Positions 1-6,175 of a DNA stretch of 6,423 bases are shown here, piece after piece. The stretch spans positions 1-6,423 of the forward strand of contig JAHRHW010000262.1 in NCBI GenBank assembly GCA_019100305.1. The letters are read 5' to 3'. Both the position numbers and the translations under genes were made by a program. This DNA comes from Candidatus Thiodiazotropha taylori (lineage in GTDB: Bacteria; Pseudomonadota; Gammaproteobacteria; Chromatiales; Chromatiaceae). The notes below the pieces were generated by a model. It was not told the DNA's origin. It searched no databases and saw only the letters and a list, made by a program, of their open reading frames with translations. Within the stretch, counting starts at the first letter, position 1, and each line of letters begins with the position of its first letter.

Positions 1-1296
1 GTAGACGACCCAGCCCCGTAGCGGCATCAAGCGGGAGAGAAACTGCATCGCCGTCGACATATCGCCTGCAGGCAGGTGTACAGGCAACAGACTCTGCTCC
101 CGGTGGATCCGTTCCAGCTGCTCGTTCAGATAACGCACCGCCTGGTCGAGACGCCGCCAACTCCAAAGCGGATAGCTCAGTGTCAGCCCCAACAGCACAG
201 CAGAGGGAGGAAACCAGACCTCCATACCTCTCAACAGAATCCAGTTCACCAGTACAAATCCCATCACAAGCGCCACAGAGACCAACGGTGCCGCACGTGT
301 CGGAAAGAAGGGATAGAAGAGAAATGGCAACATCACCACCAGGGTACTGCCCAGCAGATGGGTAAGAAAACTGACCGGAGTGACCGCTGCATTGCGCCGC
401 AGACTATCCAGAATATTGGCGTTGATCTCCACCCCGGGCATGGGAACGCCGTAACCTGACAATGGGGTGGGCAAGGCATCACCGATTCCGGTTGCCGTAA
501 CCCCGACCAACACAATCCGATCGCGAAACATATCGGCCATATAGTCACCCTCCAGCACCTGGCTGTATGAGTAACGGTTGTAGTGACCAGCCGGACCGGT
601 AAACGGAATGAGTCGATGGGTATGCCTCCGGATCAGGTGAACATTGTGTTGTTGGTGAGGCAGCGGTTTGTTTTCAAGCGGATATTGCTCAGGATTGAGC
701 CAATTCAGCACGCTCAGCATTAATTGGGGCCAATAGGCTTGGCCAAGTCCTTCATAAAGGTAGACACCCCGGGCAATACCATCAGCGTCCAGATCGATGT
801 GGACATGCCCGAGACCGGCCACCACATTGGACAGCGCCGGCAGAGGCATCGACTCAACCAGCATACCCCCCTGGCGATTCTGCTCGGTGATTACCGGCAT
901 GAAGACCCGCTCACTGGCGGCGACGGACTGAATTAACCGGACATCGGCCTGGGGATCCGTTCTATCCTCTTCCGCCATCAGGATATCGAAGACGATTGCC
1001 TTCGCTTCCGACTGGGTCAATCGATCCACCAACTCGGCATGCACCCGTCGCGACCAAGGCCATCTGCCGAGTGCCCTCAGGCTCTTCTCATCAATTGCAA
1101 CAATGACAATGTCATCGGACGGGGCAACGGTTTTCACCCCCATCTGCAAGTCATACAGCAACAGATCCCAACGATGCAGCCAGCTGCTGGCGGCAAACAG
1201 AGCGGTAAACAGCGCCAGTATCAGGGCGCTTCTGAACGGTTCAGGCAAGCCCCGATGGGCTCGCTGTTCCGATGATCTGTTCGCTGTGATCTGCAT
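1..1296 (-). CDS. CHASE2-domain transmembrane sensor, probable histidine kinase (3' end outside window)
   Basis: The minus strand reads open from an ATG at 1296 for 432 codons to the window edge, with no stop or frameshift. A hydrophobic segment at residues 21-40 would place the following CHASE2 domain (about 42-305) in the periplasm. CHASE2 hallmarks are IVIVAIDEKSL (63-73), GRWPWSRRVHA (77-87), VFDILMAEED (102-111), DRIVLVG (259-265), and D273 followed by PGVEINANILDSL (287-299). Three more membrane helices follow (about 310-331, 336-355, 361-378), then cytoplasmic SWRRL and a predicted helical linker to about residue 403. This is the usual CHASE2 layout: signal anchor, sensor, three helices, cytoplasmic output. 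The output domain is not in the window. Families of this type carry PAS plus histidine kinase, nucleotide cyclase or other enzymes. The upstream response regulator favours a kinase, which is an inference. No clear Shine-Dalgarno precedes the ATG, so the start is likely but not certain. Confidence 0.9.
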   Translation of the reverse strand, partial: MQITANRSSEQRAHRGLPEPFRSALILALFTALFAASSWLHRWDLLLYDLQMGVKTVAPSDDIVIVAIDEKSLRALGRWPWSRRVHAELVDRLTQSEAKAIVFDILMAEEDRTDPQADVRLIQSVAASERVFMPVITEQNRQGGMLVESMPLPALSNVVAGLGHVHIDLDADGIARGVYLYEGLGQAYWPQLMLSVLNWLNPEQYPLENKPLPHQQHNVHLIRRHTHRLIPFTGPAGHYNRYSYSQVLEGDYMADMFRDRIVLVGVTATGIGDALPTPLSGYGVPMPGVEINANILDSLRRNAAVTPVSFLTHLLGSTLVVMLPFLFYPFFPTRAAPLVSVALVMGFVLVNWILLRGMEVWFPPSAVLLGLTLSYPLWSWRRLDQAVRYLNEQLERIHREQSLLPVHLPAGDMSTAMQFLSRLMPLRGWVVY

Positions 1297-1357
1297 AATT
1301 AAAGTGTAAAAAGCGTTTCACGGCCGGTTGCTTGAAGATAGATCGAAATATCAATGG

Positions 1358-1375
1358 TTGATTCGATCGATCCAA
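1358..1375. repeat. Imperfect palindrome in the FecR-CHASE2 spacer
   Basis: TTGATTCGATCGATCCAA is an imperfect dyad: seven of nine pairs match around a TCGATCGA core. It lies in the 145-base gap between the FecR-type gene and the CHASE2 sensor gene, 62 bases upstream of the sensor's ATG. It could be an operator or mRNA structure that sets sensor expression apart from the genes upstream. I see no good -35/-10 pair beside it, and chance is possible. Confidence 0.25.
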
Positions 1376-1441
1376 TCATGACGAGGTTAATCATCAAGCA
1401 CAATATTTCCGGCGCTTGTCACAATCCCTTGAAATCTCTCA

Positions 1442-2773
1442 CTACCTGAGTGGTATGTCTATGACATAGATATTTGATAACCGCTTATTCTCTGCACTGT
1501 TTTCCGGCAAGGCTTCAACCGCAACAAAGTACCGCCCTGGCCCAGGGTAACCCATTTCAAAGCCGGTATCGAAAGAGAGCCGCTCAAAAAGCAGATCGTT
1601 CAATCCTGGATCCCGGGCCAATAGGAATCGATACCCCCAGGCATTCGCCGCAGCACGCCATTGAAACCACATCCCATGCGGAAAAAACTCTGGCGGCATC
1701 AACTGAGTGGCCGCGACGGCTGCTGATGACGGTTTTCTCTCAACCGCTGGCTGTAAATCCAACTGGAAGCGAGTCTCTCCCTCCATGCCCTCCAAACCCA
1801 GCTCATCGATGCCGCGCAGCAGCAGATGGTACTCACCCGCAGGTTGCAAGGGTATCTCAACACGGGGAGTCTGGCTGATACCGATCGCCACCAGCACCTG
1901 ATCTCTATCCTTCAACTGATATCGGTAGCGGACAGCGGCCGATATTGCGGGCCACTCCAACAGCAGGCCGCCAGCGACTCGGCTAAGATCCAATTCAGAC
2001 ATATCCGGTGCAGCCAGCAGCCTGCGTGGTTTGGCCGGCGGCTCTCCGGATACCACTCGGGTCCCCTCACCCTGAGTCACAAACACAGAGGTTCCTTGTG
2101 CAGTCACCTGTACCTCACCCTCGGTAACCTCACTGCGTGTCACATCATCGACCTGATCGGTTGAAACACGGAAATCCGTACCCCTGACCACGGTTACAGC
2201 CGCAGGGGTGTGTATCTCGTAGCGGGATTCCGGTCTTGAGAATGGGTTGATACGGTTTTCCACCCGACCTCGTTGTAAGCGGATACGGGTATCCAGCATA
2301 CCTATGCCCTGATAGGATGAGAGCGCATCGAAGACGACCTCACTGGACTCCCCGACAAGCAACACGGATTGATCGGCAAAACGCAAGGAAGCCGCAGACC
2401 TCTCAGCCGTTTTGATGCGATCTCCGGCTTTAAGAATGTCCCCCCTCAGGGCTTCATCTTCTGCCTCATTACCCCGGCGGACGATAAACACACTACCGTA
2501 GACATAGCTGACCTCAACACCAGCGAGCTGGTCCCGCATCCAGTCGATGGGCACCCGGATCTCGGTGCCGACCGGAATCTCCCTGTCCTTCTCGATGCTG
2601 TTGTAAACCTGCAACTGCCAGGCAGTGAATTCCGGCTTGAGAAAACGCTCCTTAACCAGGGTCAGGTTCTCGCCTTCGTGTAACTTGTATATCCAGTCCT
2701 CAGACCAGGCCGTGGAGGAGAATACGCTAAACAGCAACAGAAGCAGTAGGGTAGCTCGACTGACGATAAACAT
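1442..2773 (-). CDS. Secreted LysM/FecR-domain protein with C-terminal Ig-like domains
   Basis: The protein has 443 residues. Residues 1-24 form a signal peptide (hydrophobic run LLLLLLFSVF, likely cleavage after TAWS), so it acts in the periplasm or envelope. Residues about 28-78 look like a LysM-type peptidoglycan-binding module (YKLHEGENLTLVKERF then IPVGTEIRVP). Residues about 97-245 are a FecR domain: RGDILKAGDRIKT (110-122), LRFADQSVLLVGESSEV (130-146), HTPAAVTVVRGTDFRV (188-203), then a beta-rich EGEVQV and VTQGEGTRV. Two beta-sandwich (Ig/FN3-like) modules follow, about 254-340 and 359-441, each with an LEW or FQW strand and a GEYHLLL or GRYFVAV strand. It lacks a membrane anchor and is therefore not a classical FecR anti-sigma regulator. 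It lies 69 bases after the response regulator and 145 before the CHASE2 sensor, so it is probably the sensor's periplasmic partner. No strong Shine-Dalgarno is present, and an in-frame TGA nine bases upstream rules out a longer start. Confidence 0.88.
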   Translation of the reverse strand: MFIVSRATLLLLLLFSVFSSTAWSEDWIYKLHEGENLTLVKERFLKPEFTAWQLQVYNSIEKDREIPVGTEIRVPIDWMRDQLAGVEVSYVYGSVFIVRRGNEAEDEALRGDILKAGDRIKTAERSAASLRFADQSVLLVGESSEVVFDALSSYQGIGMLDTRIRLQRGRVENRINPFSRPESRYEIHTPAAVTVVRGTDFRVSTDQVDDVTRSEVTEGEVQVTAQGTSVFVTQGEGTRVVSGEPPAKPRRLLAAPDMSELDLSRVAGGLLLEWPAISAAVRYRYQLKDRDQVLVAIGISQTPRVEIPLQPAGEYHLLLRGIDELGLEGMEGETRFQLDLQPAVERKPSSAAVAATQLMPPEFFPHGMWFQWRAAANAWGYRFLLARDPGLNDLLFERLSFDTGFEMGYPGPGRYFVAVEALPENSAENKRLSNIYVIDIPLR

Positions 2774-2842
2774 ATCAAATCACAACACCATGCCGATCGG
2801 TTTGGATACTCTGGTCAATCCGGGAGCTAAACCTACAACCAT

Positions 2843-3529
2843 TCACCCTTCGTCTTCAAGCTGTTCGAGTCGATATCCTTGATGGTATACCGCTTTCAAT
2901 CGCCAGCCGTTTTCCGGCGTCAAGCCCAGCTTTCTGCGCAACCGACTGATATGGGTATCGACTGTACGGGTCATCAACCCTGGACCGAAGCCCCAAATAC
3001 TCTCTAACAGATGATCTCTGGAAAGCAGTCGCCCGATATTGGTAAACAACATCCAGGCTAGCTGAAACTCCTTTTCAGTCATCTCAATCGGAACATCCTT
3101 CAGTGTAAGGGTTTTGTTCTCTTTATTCAGAGTGAAATTGGAGATCCGGATAAGATCCCGTCGCCCGCTGTGACGTCTGACCAGGGCCTTGATTCGCGCC
3201 AACATGACTTCACGGTTAACCGGCTTGGCCAGATAGTCATCGGCGCCTTTATCCAGGGCCTCGATGATATCCTGTTCACCATCCCTGTGGGTGATAAAAA
3301 AAACCGGAAGATCCCACTCCCTCTCTCCTCTCACCCACGAAAGCACCTCGACACCGCTCTTGCCGGGCAACTCCCAATCCATAATCAACAAATCGTATGT
3401 TTCATGGCGCAGTTCACGCATGAATGCGTCCGCATTATCGAATACGCGGCAGACATATCCTTCAGCCTCCAGCCACTCCTTCATAACGCCCGATTGCACT
3501 TTGTCGTCTTCTAAATAGGCTATTCGCAT
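2843..3529 (-). CDS. OmpR/PhoB-family response regulator
   Basis: The protein has 228 residues, the usual length for this family. The receiver domain spans about 1-120: acidic cluster E7-D8-D9, phospho-acceptor D51 in LLIMDWELPGKSG, switch residue T80 (FFIT) and conserved K102 in AKPVN. The winged-helix DNA-binding domain spans about 126-225, with EMTEKEFQLAWML (149-161), RLLSRDHLLESIWG (167-180), the recognition-helix region RTVDTHISRLRRKLG (188-202) and the wing ending YHQGYRL. It should be phosphorylated by a histidine kinase and bind promoter DNA in the cytoplasm. The ATG is well supported by GGGAG six bases upstream (complement of 3536-3540). It is the first gene of a probable operon with the FecR/LysM protein and the CHASE2 sensor, which makes that sensor the most likely kinase partner. 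All catalytic residues are intact. The regulated genes are unknown. Confidence 0.95.
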   Translation of the reverse strand: MRIAYLEDDKVQSGVMKEWLEAEGYVCRVFDNADAFMRELRHETYDLLIMDWELPGKSGVEVLSWVRGEREWDLPVFFITHRDGEQDIIEALDKGADDYLAKPVNREVMLARIKALVRRHSGRRDLIRISNFTLNKENKTLTLKDVPIEMTEKEFQLAWMLFTNIGRLLSRDHLLESIWGFGPGLMTRTVDTHISRLRRKLGLTPENGWRLKAVYHQGYRLEQLEDEG

Positions 3530-3623
3530 AAGCTACTCCCACTCAGGCAATACGCCGACGAGACCCTCTGACGTATCACGAAACGACTATAGGCGCTGGG
3601 AAACGCCCTGATGTGCCATATCC

Positions 3624-3633
3624 TAGGGCCCTA
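3624..3633. repeat. Perfect palindrome TAGGGCCCTA
   Basis: This is a ten-base perfect palindrome 95 bases upstream of the response regulator start. It could be an operator, possibly for autoregulation, but OmpR-family proteins usually bind direct repeats rather than palindromes. Chance is a reasonable alternative. Confidence 0.25.
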
Positions 3634-3733
3634 TACAAGTCGTCCAAACTTCAACCAGAATTAAACTGTTCTGTCATATTATTCGCTATTCCTATGCAAT
3701 GAAACAACAAATCAGCACTCAGACATGCATCCA

Positions 3734-3743
3734 GCCGTACGGC
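3734..3743. repeat. Perfect palindrome GCCGTACGGC
   Basis: This ten-base perfect palindrome extends as an imperfect dyad CCGGCCGTACGGCTGG on the minus strand (one G-T wobble in RNA). It is GC-rich inside an AT-rich neighbourhood, just downstream in the minus direction of the AT-rich ATATATTAAAC. It could be a protein-binding site or an RNA hairpin in the long spacer. The function is unknown. Confidence 0.3.
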
Positions 3744-3821
3744 CGGCGAATAGTTTAATATATTCCCTATCCTTACTTTTACCCTTCAAGTTGGCAAAAG
3801 AAATTACTCAGCCTGACGAAT

Positions 3822-3856
3822 GGCCCCGTGATACTCGACTCGATACCACAAGGGCC
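3822..3856 (-). terminator. Hairpin after the OmpA-like gene, possible terminator
   Basis: On the minus strand the arm GGCCCTTGTGGTA and the arm TATCACGGGGCC pair around a ten-base loop: GGCCC with GGGCC, a small internal mismatch, then GTGGTA with TATCAC including one G-T pair. It starts 17 bases past the TGA of the OmpA-like gene, where a terminator would be expected. The T-rich stretch (ATTTCTTTT) begins some 15 bases beyond the stem, so it is not a canonical intrinsic terminator. It may instead protect the 3' end of the mRNA. Confidence 0.4.
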
Positions 3857-3873
3857 TGACTTCGCCAGATACG

Positions 3874-4704
3874 TCAGTTGGCCAGTTTCAACTCAACCCG
3901 ACGGTTCTCTGCTCGTCCATCGACACTCTCATTGTCAGCAACAGGAGAACTCTCCCCCATCCCCTTCACCGTCATCATCCCCTGATCGACACCCTCTGCT
4001 GCCAAGGCATCTGCAACCGCTTGCGCACGTTTTTCCGACAGAGACTGATTGTAATCCGCACTACCCAAGGAATCGGTATGACCTACCACGGTTAATGCCT
4101 TGATATCACTACGAGACTTCAACGAGGCGGCAACCTTTTCGATGACCTGGCTGTAGGCTGCGCTGATCTGATGACTGTTCAGCTCGAACTGTATGTTCTG
4201 CAATACGATTTTTACAGCACATCCATCAGCGGTGACCGTGGCACCCGACGGGGTATTCGGACAGCTGTCCTGACTATCCACAACACCATCGCCATCACTG
4301 TCCACTTCACAACCCATGGCATCAACCTTGAGACCCTGAGCTGTATCGGGACAGTTATCCTTGCCATCGACAATACCGTCACCATCACTGTCCAGAGGAC
4401 ATCCATCAACACCAACCTTAGACCCGGCGGCACTGTTTGGACACTTGTCCTGTGAATCAACCACACCGTCGCCATCGCTGTCCGCTTCGGTTTGATCCTC
4501 TTTTACCGCAACCACCGGTTCGCCAAAACAGCCACTCTCCTGGGTCGCTTTATCCCGATAGGATGTTGTCCAGCACTCACCAGAACTGGTCCGCCATACG
4601 CTACCAGTCGGATTGTAGGCCAACCCTTTCTCGGCATGCAGTGAGCTGCTGAACAGCAAGCCTGTCATAGCCAAAACCAGAGTACGATTCACACTAGTCT
4701 TCAT
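3874..4704 (-). CDS. OmpA-family protein with three TSP type-3 repeats
   Basis: The protein has 276 residues. Residues 1-24 are a signal peptide (hydrophobic core LVLAMTGLLF, cleavage after SLHA). A short N-terminal region has SGECW and SGCF (C44 and C59). Three tandem 30-residue thrombospondin type-3 repeats start at 75, 105 and 135. Each has DSDGDG, a CP[ND] motif and a second cysteine 14 residues later (C88/C102, C118/C132, C148/C162). Such repeats bind calcium in related proteins. The OmpA C-terminal domain (about 168-274) has GHTD with D211 and LSEKRA with R226, the pair that contacts diaminopimelate in peptidoglycan, and ends NRRVELKL. It lacks an eight-strand beta-barrel, so it is probably a periplasmic or surface-tethering protein rather than a porin. 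No lipobox cysteine is present. A good Shine-Dalgarno (AGAGGA) lies about eight bases before the ATG. It follows mscS by 50 bases and may share its transcript. Confidence 0.92.
   Translation of the reverse strand: MKTSVNRTLVLAMTGLLFSSSLHAEKGLAYNPTGSVWRTSSGECWTTSYRDKATQESGCFGEPVVAVKEDQTEADSDGDGVVDSQDKCPNSAAGSKVGVDGCPLDSDGDGIVDGKDNCPDTAQGLKVDAMGCEVDSDGDGVVDSQDSCPNTPSGATVTADGCAVKIVLQNIQFELNSHQISAAYSQVIEKVAASLKSRSDIKALTVVGHTDSLGSADYNQSLSEKRAQAVADALAAEGVDQGMMTVKGMGESSPVADNESVDGRAENRRVELKLAN
4213..4482 (-). repeat. Three tandem 90-base units encoding TSP type-3 repeats
   Basis: Three in-frame units of exactly 90 bases encode residues 75-164 of the OmpA-like protein. Each begins with GACAGYGATGG-type sequence for DSDGDG. 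The protein motifs are strongly conserved while codons differ at many third positions, so the units are an old duplication kept by selection rather than a recent copy. Confidence 0.85.
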
Positions 4705-4732
4705 AGAATGTTCCTCTTTAAGTAATTCATCC

Positions 4733-4748
4733 GTGCTGAATTGAGCAC
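4733..4748 (-). other. Small hairpin in the mscS-ompA-like gap
   Basis: GTGCT and AGCAC form a five-base inverted repeat around a six-base loop in the 50 bases between the MscS stop and the next Shine-Dalgarno. No T-run follows, so it does not look like a terminator. At most it would stabilise or process a shared mRNA. Confidence 0.25.
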
Positions 4749-4754
4749 TGCATA

Positions 4755-5573
4755 TCAGGCAGCGCTCTTCTGAATCATGTGCAGATCCCTTTGGGGATAG
4801 GGGATGCTGATGCCTTGCTGGTCAAAGCGGGTCTTTATGGCTTCCAGCAACGCTGCCCTGGTGGTCCAGTAGTCGCCACTTTTAACCCAGGGCCTAACGG
4901 CGAAATCGACACTGCTCTCGCCCAGCTCCAACAGCATAATGGTTGGCTCCGGGTCTTTGAGTACCGTCTCATCCGAGGTGAGAATCTGGGTCAACAGATC
5001 GCGGGCCTGTTTGATGTCGTCTTCATAACCAATCCCGATGACCAGGTCGATGCGTCGAGTCTCCCGGGCGGAATAGTTGATAATGGTGCCGCTGTAGATC
5101 TGCGCATTTGGCATGGTGATCTCCCGGTTGTCACCGGTCTTCAGCACACTGTGGAAGATGCGGATATCCTCAACCACTCCGGAAACACCTCCAGCCTCGA
5201 CAAAATCACCCAATTTGAAGGGACGGAAGATGATCAGCATCACGCCTGCAGCAAAACTGGCAAGCGAGTCTTTCAGAGCCAGACCAACGGCAAGGCCGGC
5301 AGCACCGAGAATGGCCAATGCGGAGGTGGTATTGACACCCAGCTGCTCCAACGCCGCCAGCACCACCACAGCCAGCAGTGCTGCGTTGACAATATTCCCC
5401 AGAAAGCTGACCAGCATCGGATCGACATCGCTTTTGGTCATCAGCTTCTGCATGGCCTTGGTCAATGCCTTGGCAATCCAGCGGCCGATGATAAAGACCA
5501 ACGCCGCCATGATGATCTTGGTACCCCAGGGAATGACATAAGCATTCAGTAATGTATCTAATGAGATATCCAT
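4755..5573 (-). CDS. mscS: Small-conductance mechanosensitive channel, MscS type
   Basis: The protein has 272 residues, close to the 286 of E. coli MscS. Three membrane helices fall at about 13-35, 58-77 and 84-117. The third is the pore helix with the signature ILGAAGLAVGLALKDSLASFAAGVMLIIFRPF. By alignment in mind, L94 and L98 match the E. coli vapour-lock leucines L105 and L109, and K101-D102 replace E. coli Q112-G113, a common variant. The beta domain follows (GDFVEAGGVSGVVEDIRIF, 122-140; MPNAQIYSGTIINYS, 154-168). The alpha-beta C-terminal vestibule ends ISIPYPQRDLHM. It sits in the inner membrane as a homoheptamer and releases solutes on hypo-osmotic shock. The ATG has a strong Shine-Dalgarno, GGGAGAG (complement of 5579-5585). 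It is the first gene after a long non-coding stretch, so its promoter should lie within 5574-5800. Confidence 0.95.
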   Translation of the reverse strand: MDISLDTLLNAYVIPWGTKIIMAALVFIIGRWIAKALTKAMQKLMTKSDVDPMLVSFLGNIVNAALLAVVVLAALEQLGVNTTSALAILGAAGLAVGLALKDSLASFAAGVMLIIFRPFKLGDFVEAGGVSGVVEDIRIFHSVLKTGDNREITMPNAQIYSGTIINYSARETRRIDLVIGIGYEDDIKQARDLLTQILTSDETVLKDPEPTIMLLELGESSVDFAVRPWVKSGDYWTTRAALLEAIKTRFDQQGISIPYPQRDLHMIQKSAA

Positions 5574-5685
5574 ATTTTCTCTCCCAAACTGATTTCGTTG
5601 TTAGATTAAAATGACAGGACTATTCACCACCCCGTCCCTGCAGCCTCTAATTGTTAGCAAATCATCGGCTGTGGATTTCCCATGA

Positions 5686-5701
5686 GAATAACTGGTTATT
5701 C
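5686..5701. promoter_or_regulatory. Inverted repeat GAATAAC-TG-GTTATTC, possible operator
   Basis: Two perfect seven-base arms are separated by two bases, 16 bases in all. The site lies 113-128 bases upstream of the mscS ATG. Its size and symmetry are typical of a dimeric helix-turn-helix repressor or activator site. No regulator is identified, so this is a candidate only. Confidence 0.35.
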
Positions 5702-5723
5702 CAAAGCATTGAGAAGCAACCCT

Positions 5724-5764
5724 CTTCAGTAAACTGAAAGCGCTTTTGCTGAAGCAGCTTATTC
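5724..5764. repeat. Overlapping inverted repeats upstream of mscS
   Basis: TTCAG-TAAA-CTGAA (5725-5738) is a five-base stem with a four-base loop. It overlaps the perfect palindrome AAAGCGCTTT (5737-5746). CTTCAG (5724-5729) can also pair with CTGAAG (5749-5754), so two alternative folds are possible. GCTTATTC (5757-5764) further pairs with GAATAAAGC (5778-5786) with one bulge. Alternative folds could matter if the region is transcribed, but no transcript is evident. Confidence 0.35.
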
Positions 5765-5785
5765 AATCACTCATTTCGAATAAAG

Positions 5786-5795
5786 CAGCCGGCTG
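5786..5795. repeat. Perfect palindrome CAGCCGGCTG
   Basis: This is a ten-base perfect palindrome. On the minus strand it is followed by CTTTATTC, a weak T-rich tail, so it could act as a poor terminator for anything transcribed from 5800-6300. It could equally be the edge of a decayed mobile element, because the open segment at 5811-5963 begins right beside it. Confidence 0.3.
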
Positions 5796-5810
5796 TTAAG
5801 ATTTGTAAAC

Positions 5811-5963
5811 TCACTCTGAAACAACCAAACCCGCGACCCTCATGCCGGCTTGACCAGGGAGCTGCTGCAGAACATAACCTGCGGCGGTGGCGAGTCTTGT
5901 TGCAAAACCTCTTAACGCCCATGAAGCAAGATCTCTGGTTGCCGGGGAAAAATACGGGGTGGT
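5811..5963 (-). pseudogene. Possible remnant of a decayed coding region
   Basis: A minus-strand segment of 50 codons without a start, bounded by a TAA upstream and a TGA at 5811-5813, includes GFATRLATAAGYVLQQLPG and GMRVAGLVV. This looks more like real protein than the other frames of the region. The same frame has several stops on both sides. It might be a scrap of a transposase or other mobile-element gene. I recognise no family, and an open stretch of this size can arise by chance. Confidence 0.2.
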
Positions 5964-6175
5964 TTAATAAACTCTCTTTTTCAGCCGGACAAATCAATAG
6001 GCAATGCACCAAAGCCACGACTTGATTACTGCTTAATAATGGTGGCTGGCAGATACCCTGTTTCAACGTGCGAAGAGACCGGTTAGGGGATCGGAAAATT
6101 CCCGTACAATGGCTGAAACGATCTGCTCCTTGCACAACTTACTGACCTGGATACCAAATAGCCCACCTTCCGGGC

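Larger units (their letters stand above)
3530..3873. other. 344-base spacer between the OmpA-like gene and the response regulator
   Basis: No gene is visible here on either strand. It holds the hairpin after the OmpA-like gene (3822-3856), two perfect 10-base palindromes (GCCGTACGGC at 3734-3743 and TAGGGCCCTA at 3624-3633) and the leader of the response regulator gene. The best minus-strand promoter guess is TTTCAT, 17 bases, TAATAT (3704 down to 3676). It matches the sigma-70 consensus only moderately and would give a leader of roughly 140 bases. The spacer length and the hairpin suggest that the signalling genes start their own transcript here. Confidence 0.5.

Noticed and set aside
333..548. 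Minus-strand frame of 71 codons at the left end
   Set aside because: It lies in another frame inside the CHASE2 sensor, whose own frame is open throughout and carries all family motifs.
1..1296. Possible frameshift in the CHASE2 gene, since no complete frame covers this region
   Set aside because: Codon-by-codon reading gives one continuous frame of 432 codons. It appears incomplete only because the stop lies outside the window.
1474..1878. Plus-strand frame of 134 codons opposite the FecR-type gene
   Set aside because: It overlaps a gene with signal peptide, FecR motifs and ordered domains. The opposite product has low-complexity, unstructured composition.
3811..3860. Direct repeat GCCTGAC flanking the hairpin after the OmpA-like gene, as a target-site duplication
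   Set aside because: The 36 bases between the copies are just the hairpin and carry no mobile-element feature. Seven bases is short enough for coincidence.
3569..3876. Inverted pair TGACGTATC (3569-3577) and GATACGTCA (3868-3876)
   Set aside because: Nine-base arms about 290 bases apart, one overlapping a stop codon. A match this long has a fair probability by chance in a spacer of this size.
4779..5552. Plus-strand open frame of 257 codons opposite mscS
   Set aside because: The minus strand encodes a complete, clearly conserved MscS. The opposite frame is rich in Gln and His, has no recognisable domain and is a by-product of the codon use of mscS.
5767..6135. Minus-strand frame of 122 codons as a gene
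   Set aside because: It has no Shine-Dalgarno, no recognisable domain and an odd composition high in Cys, Arg and His. The composition is better explained by chance or by a remnant in another frame.
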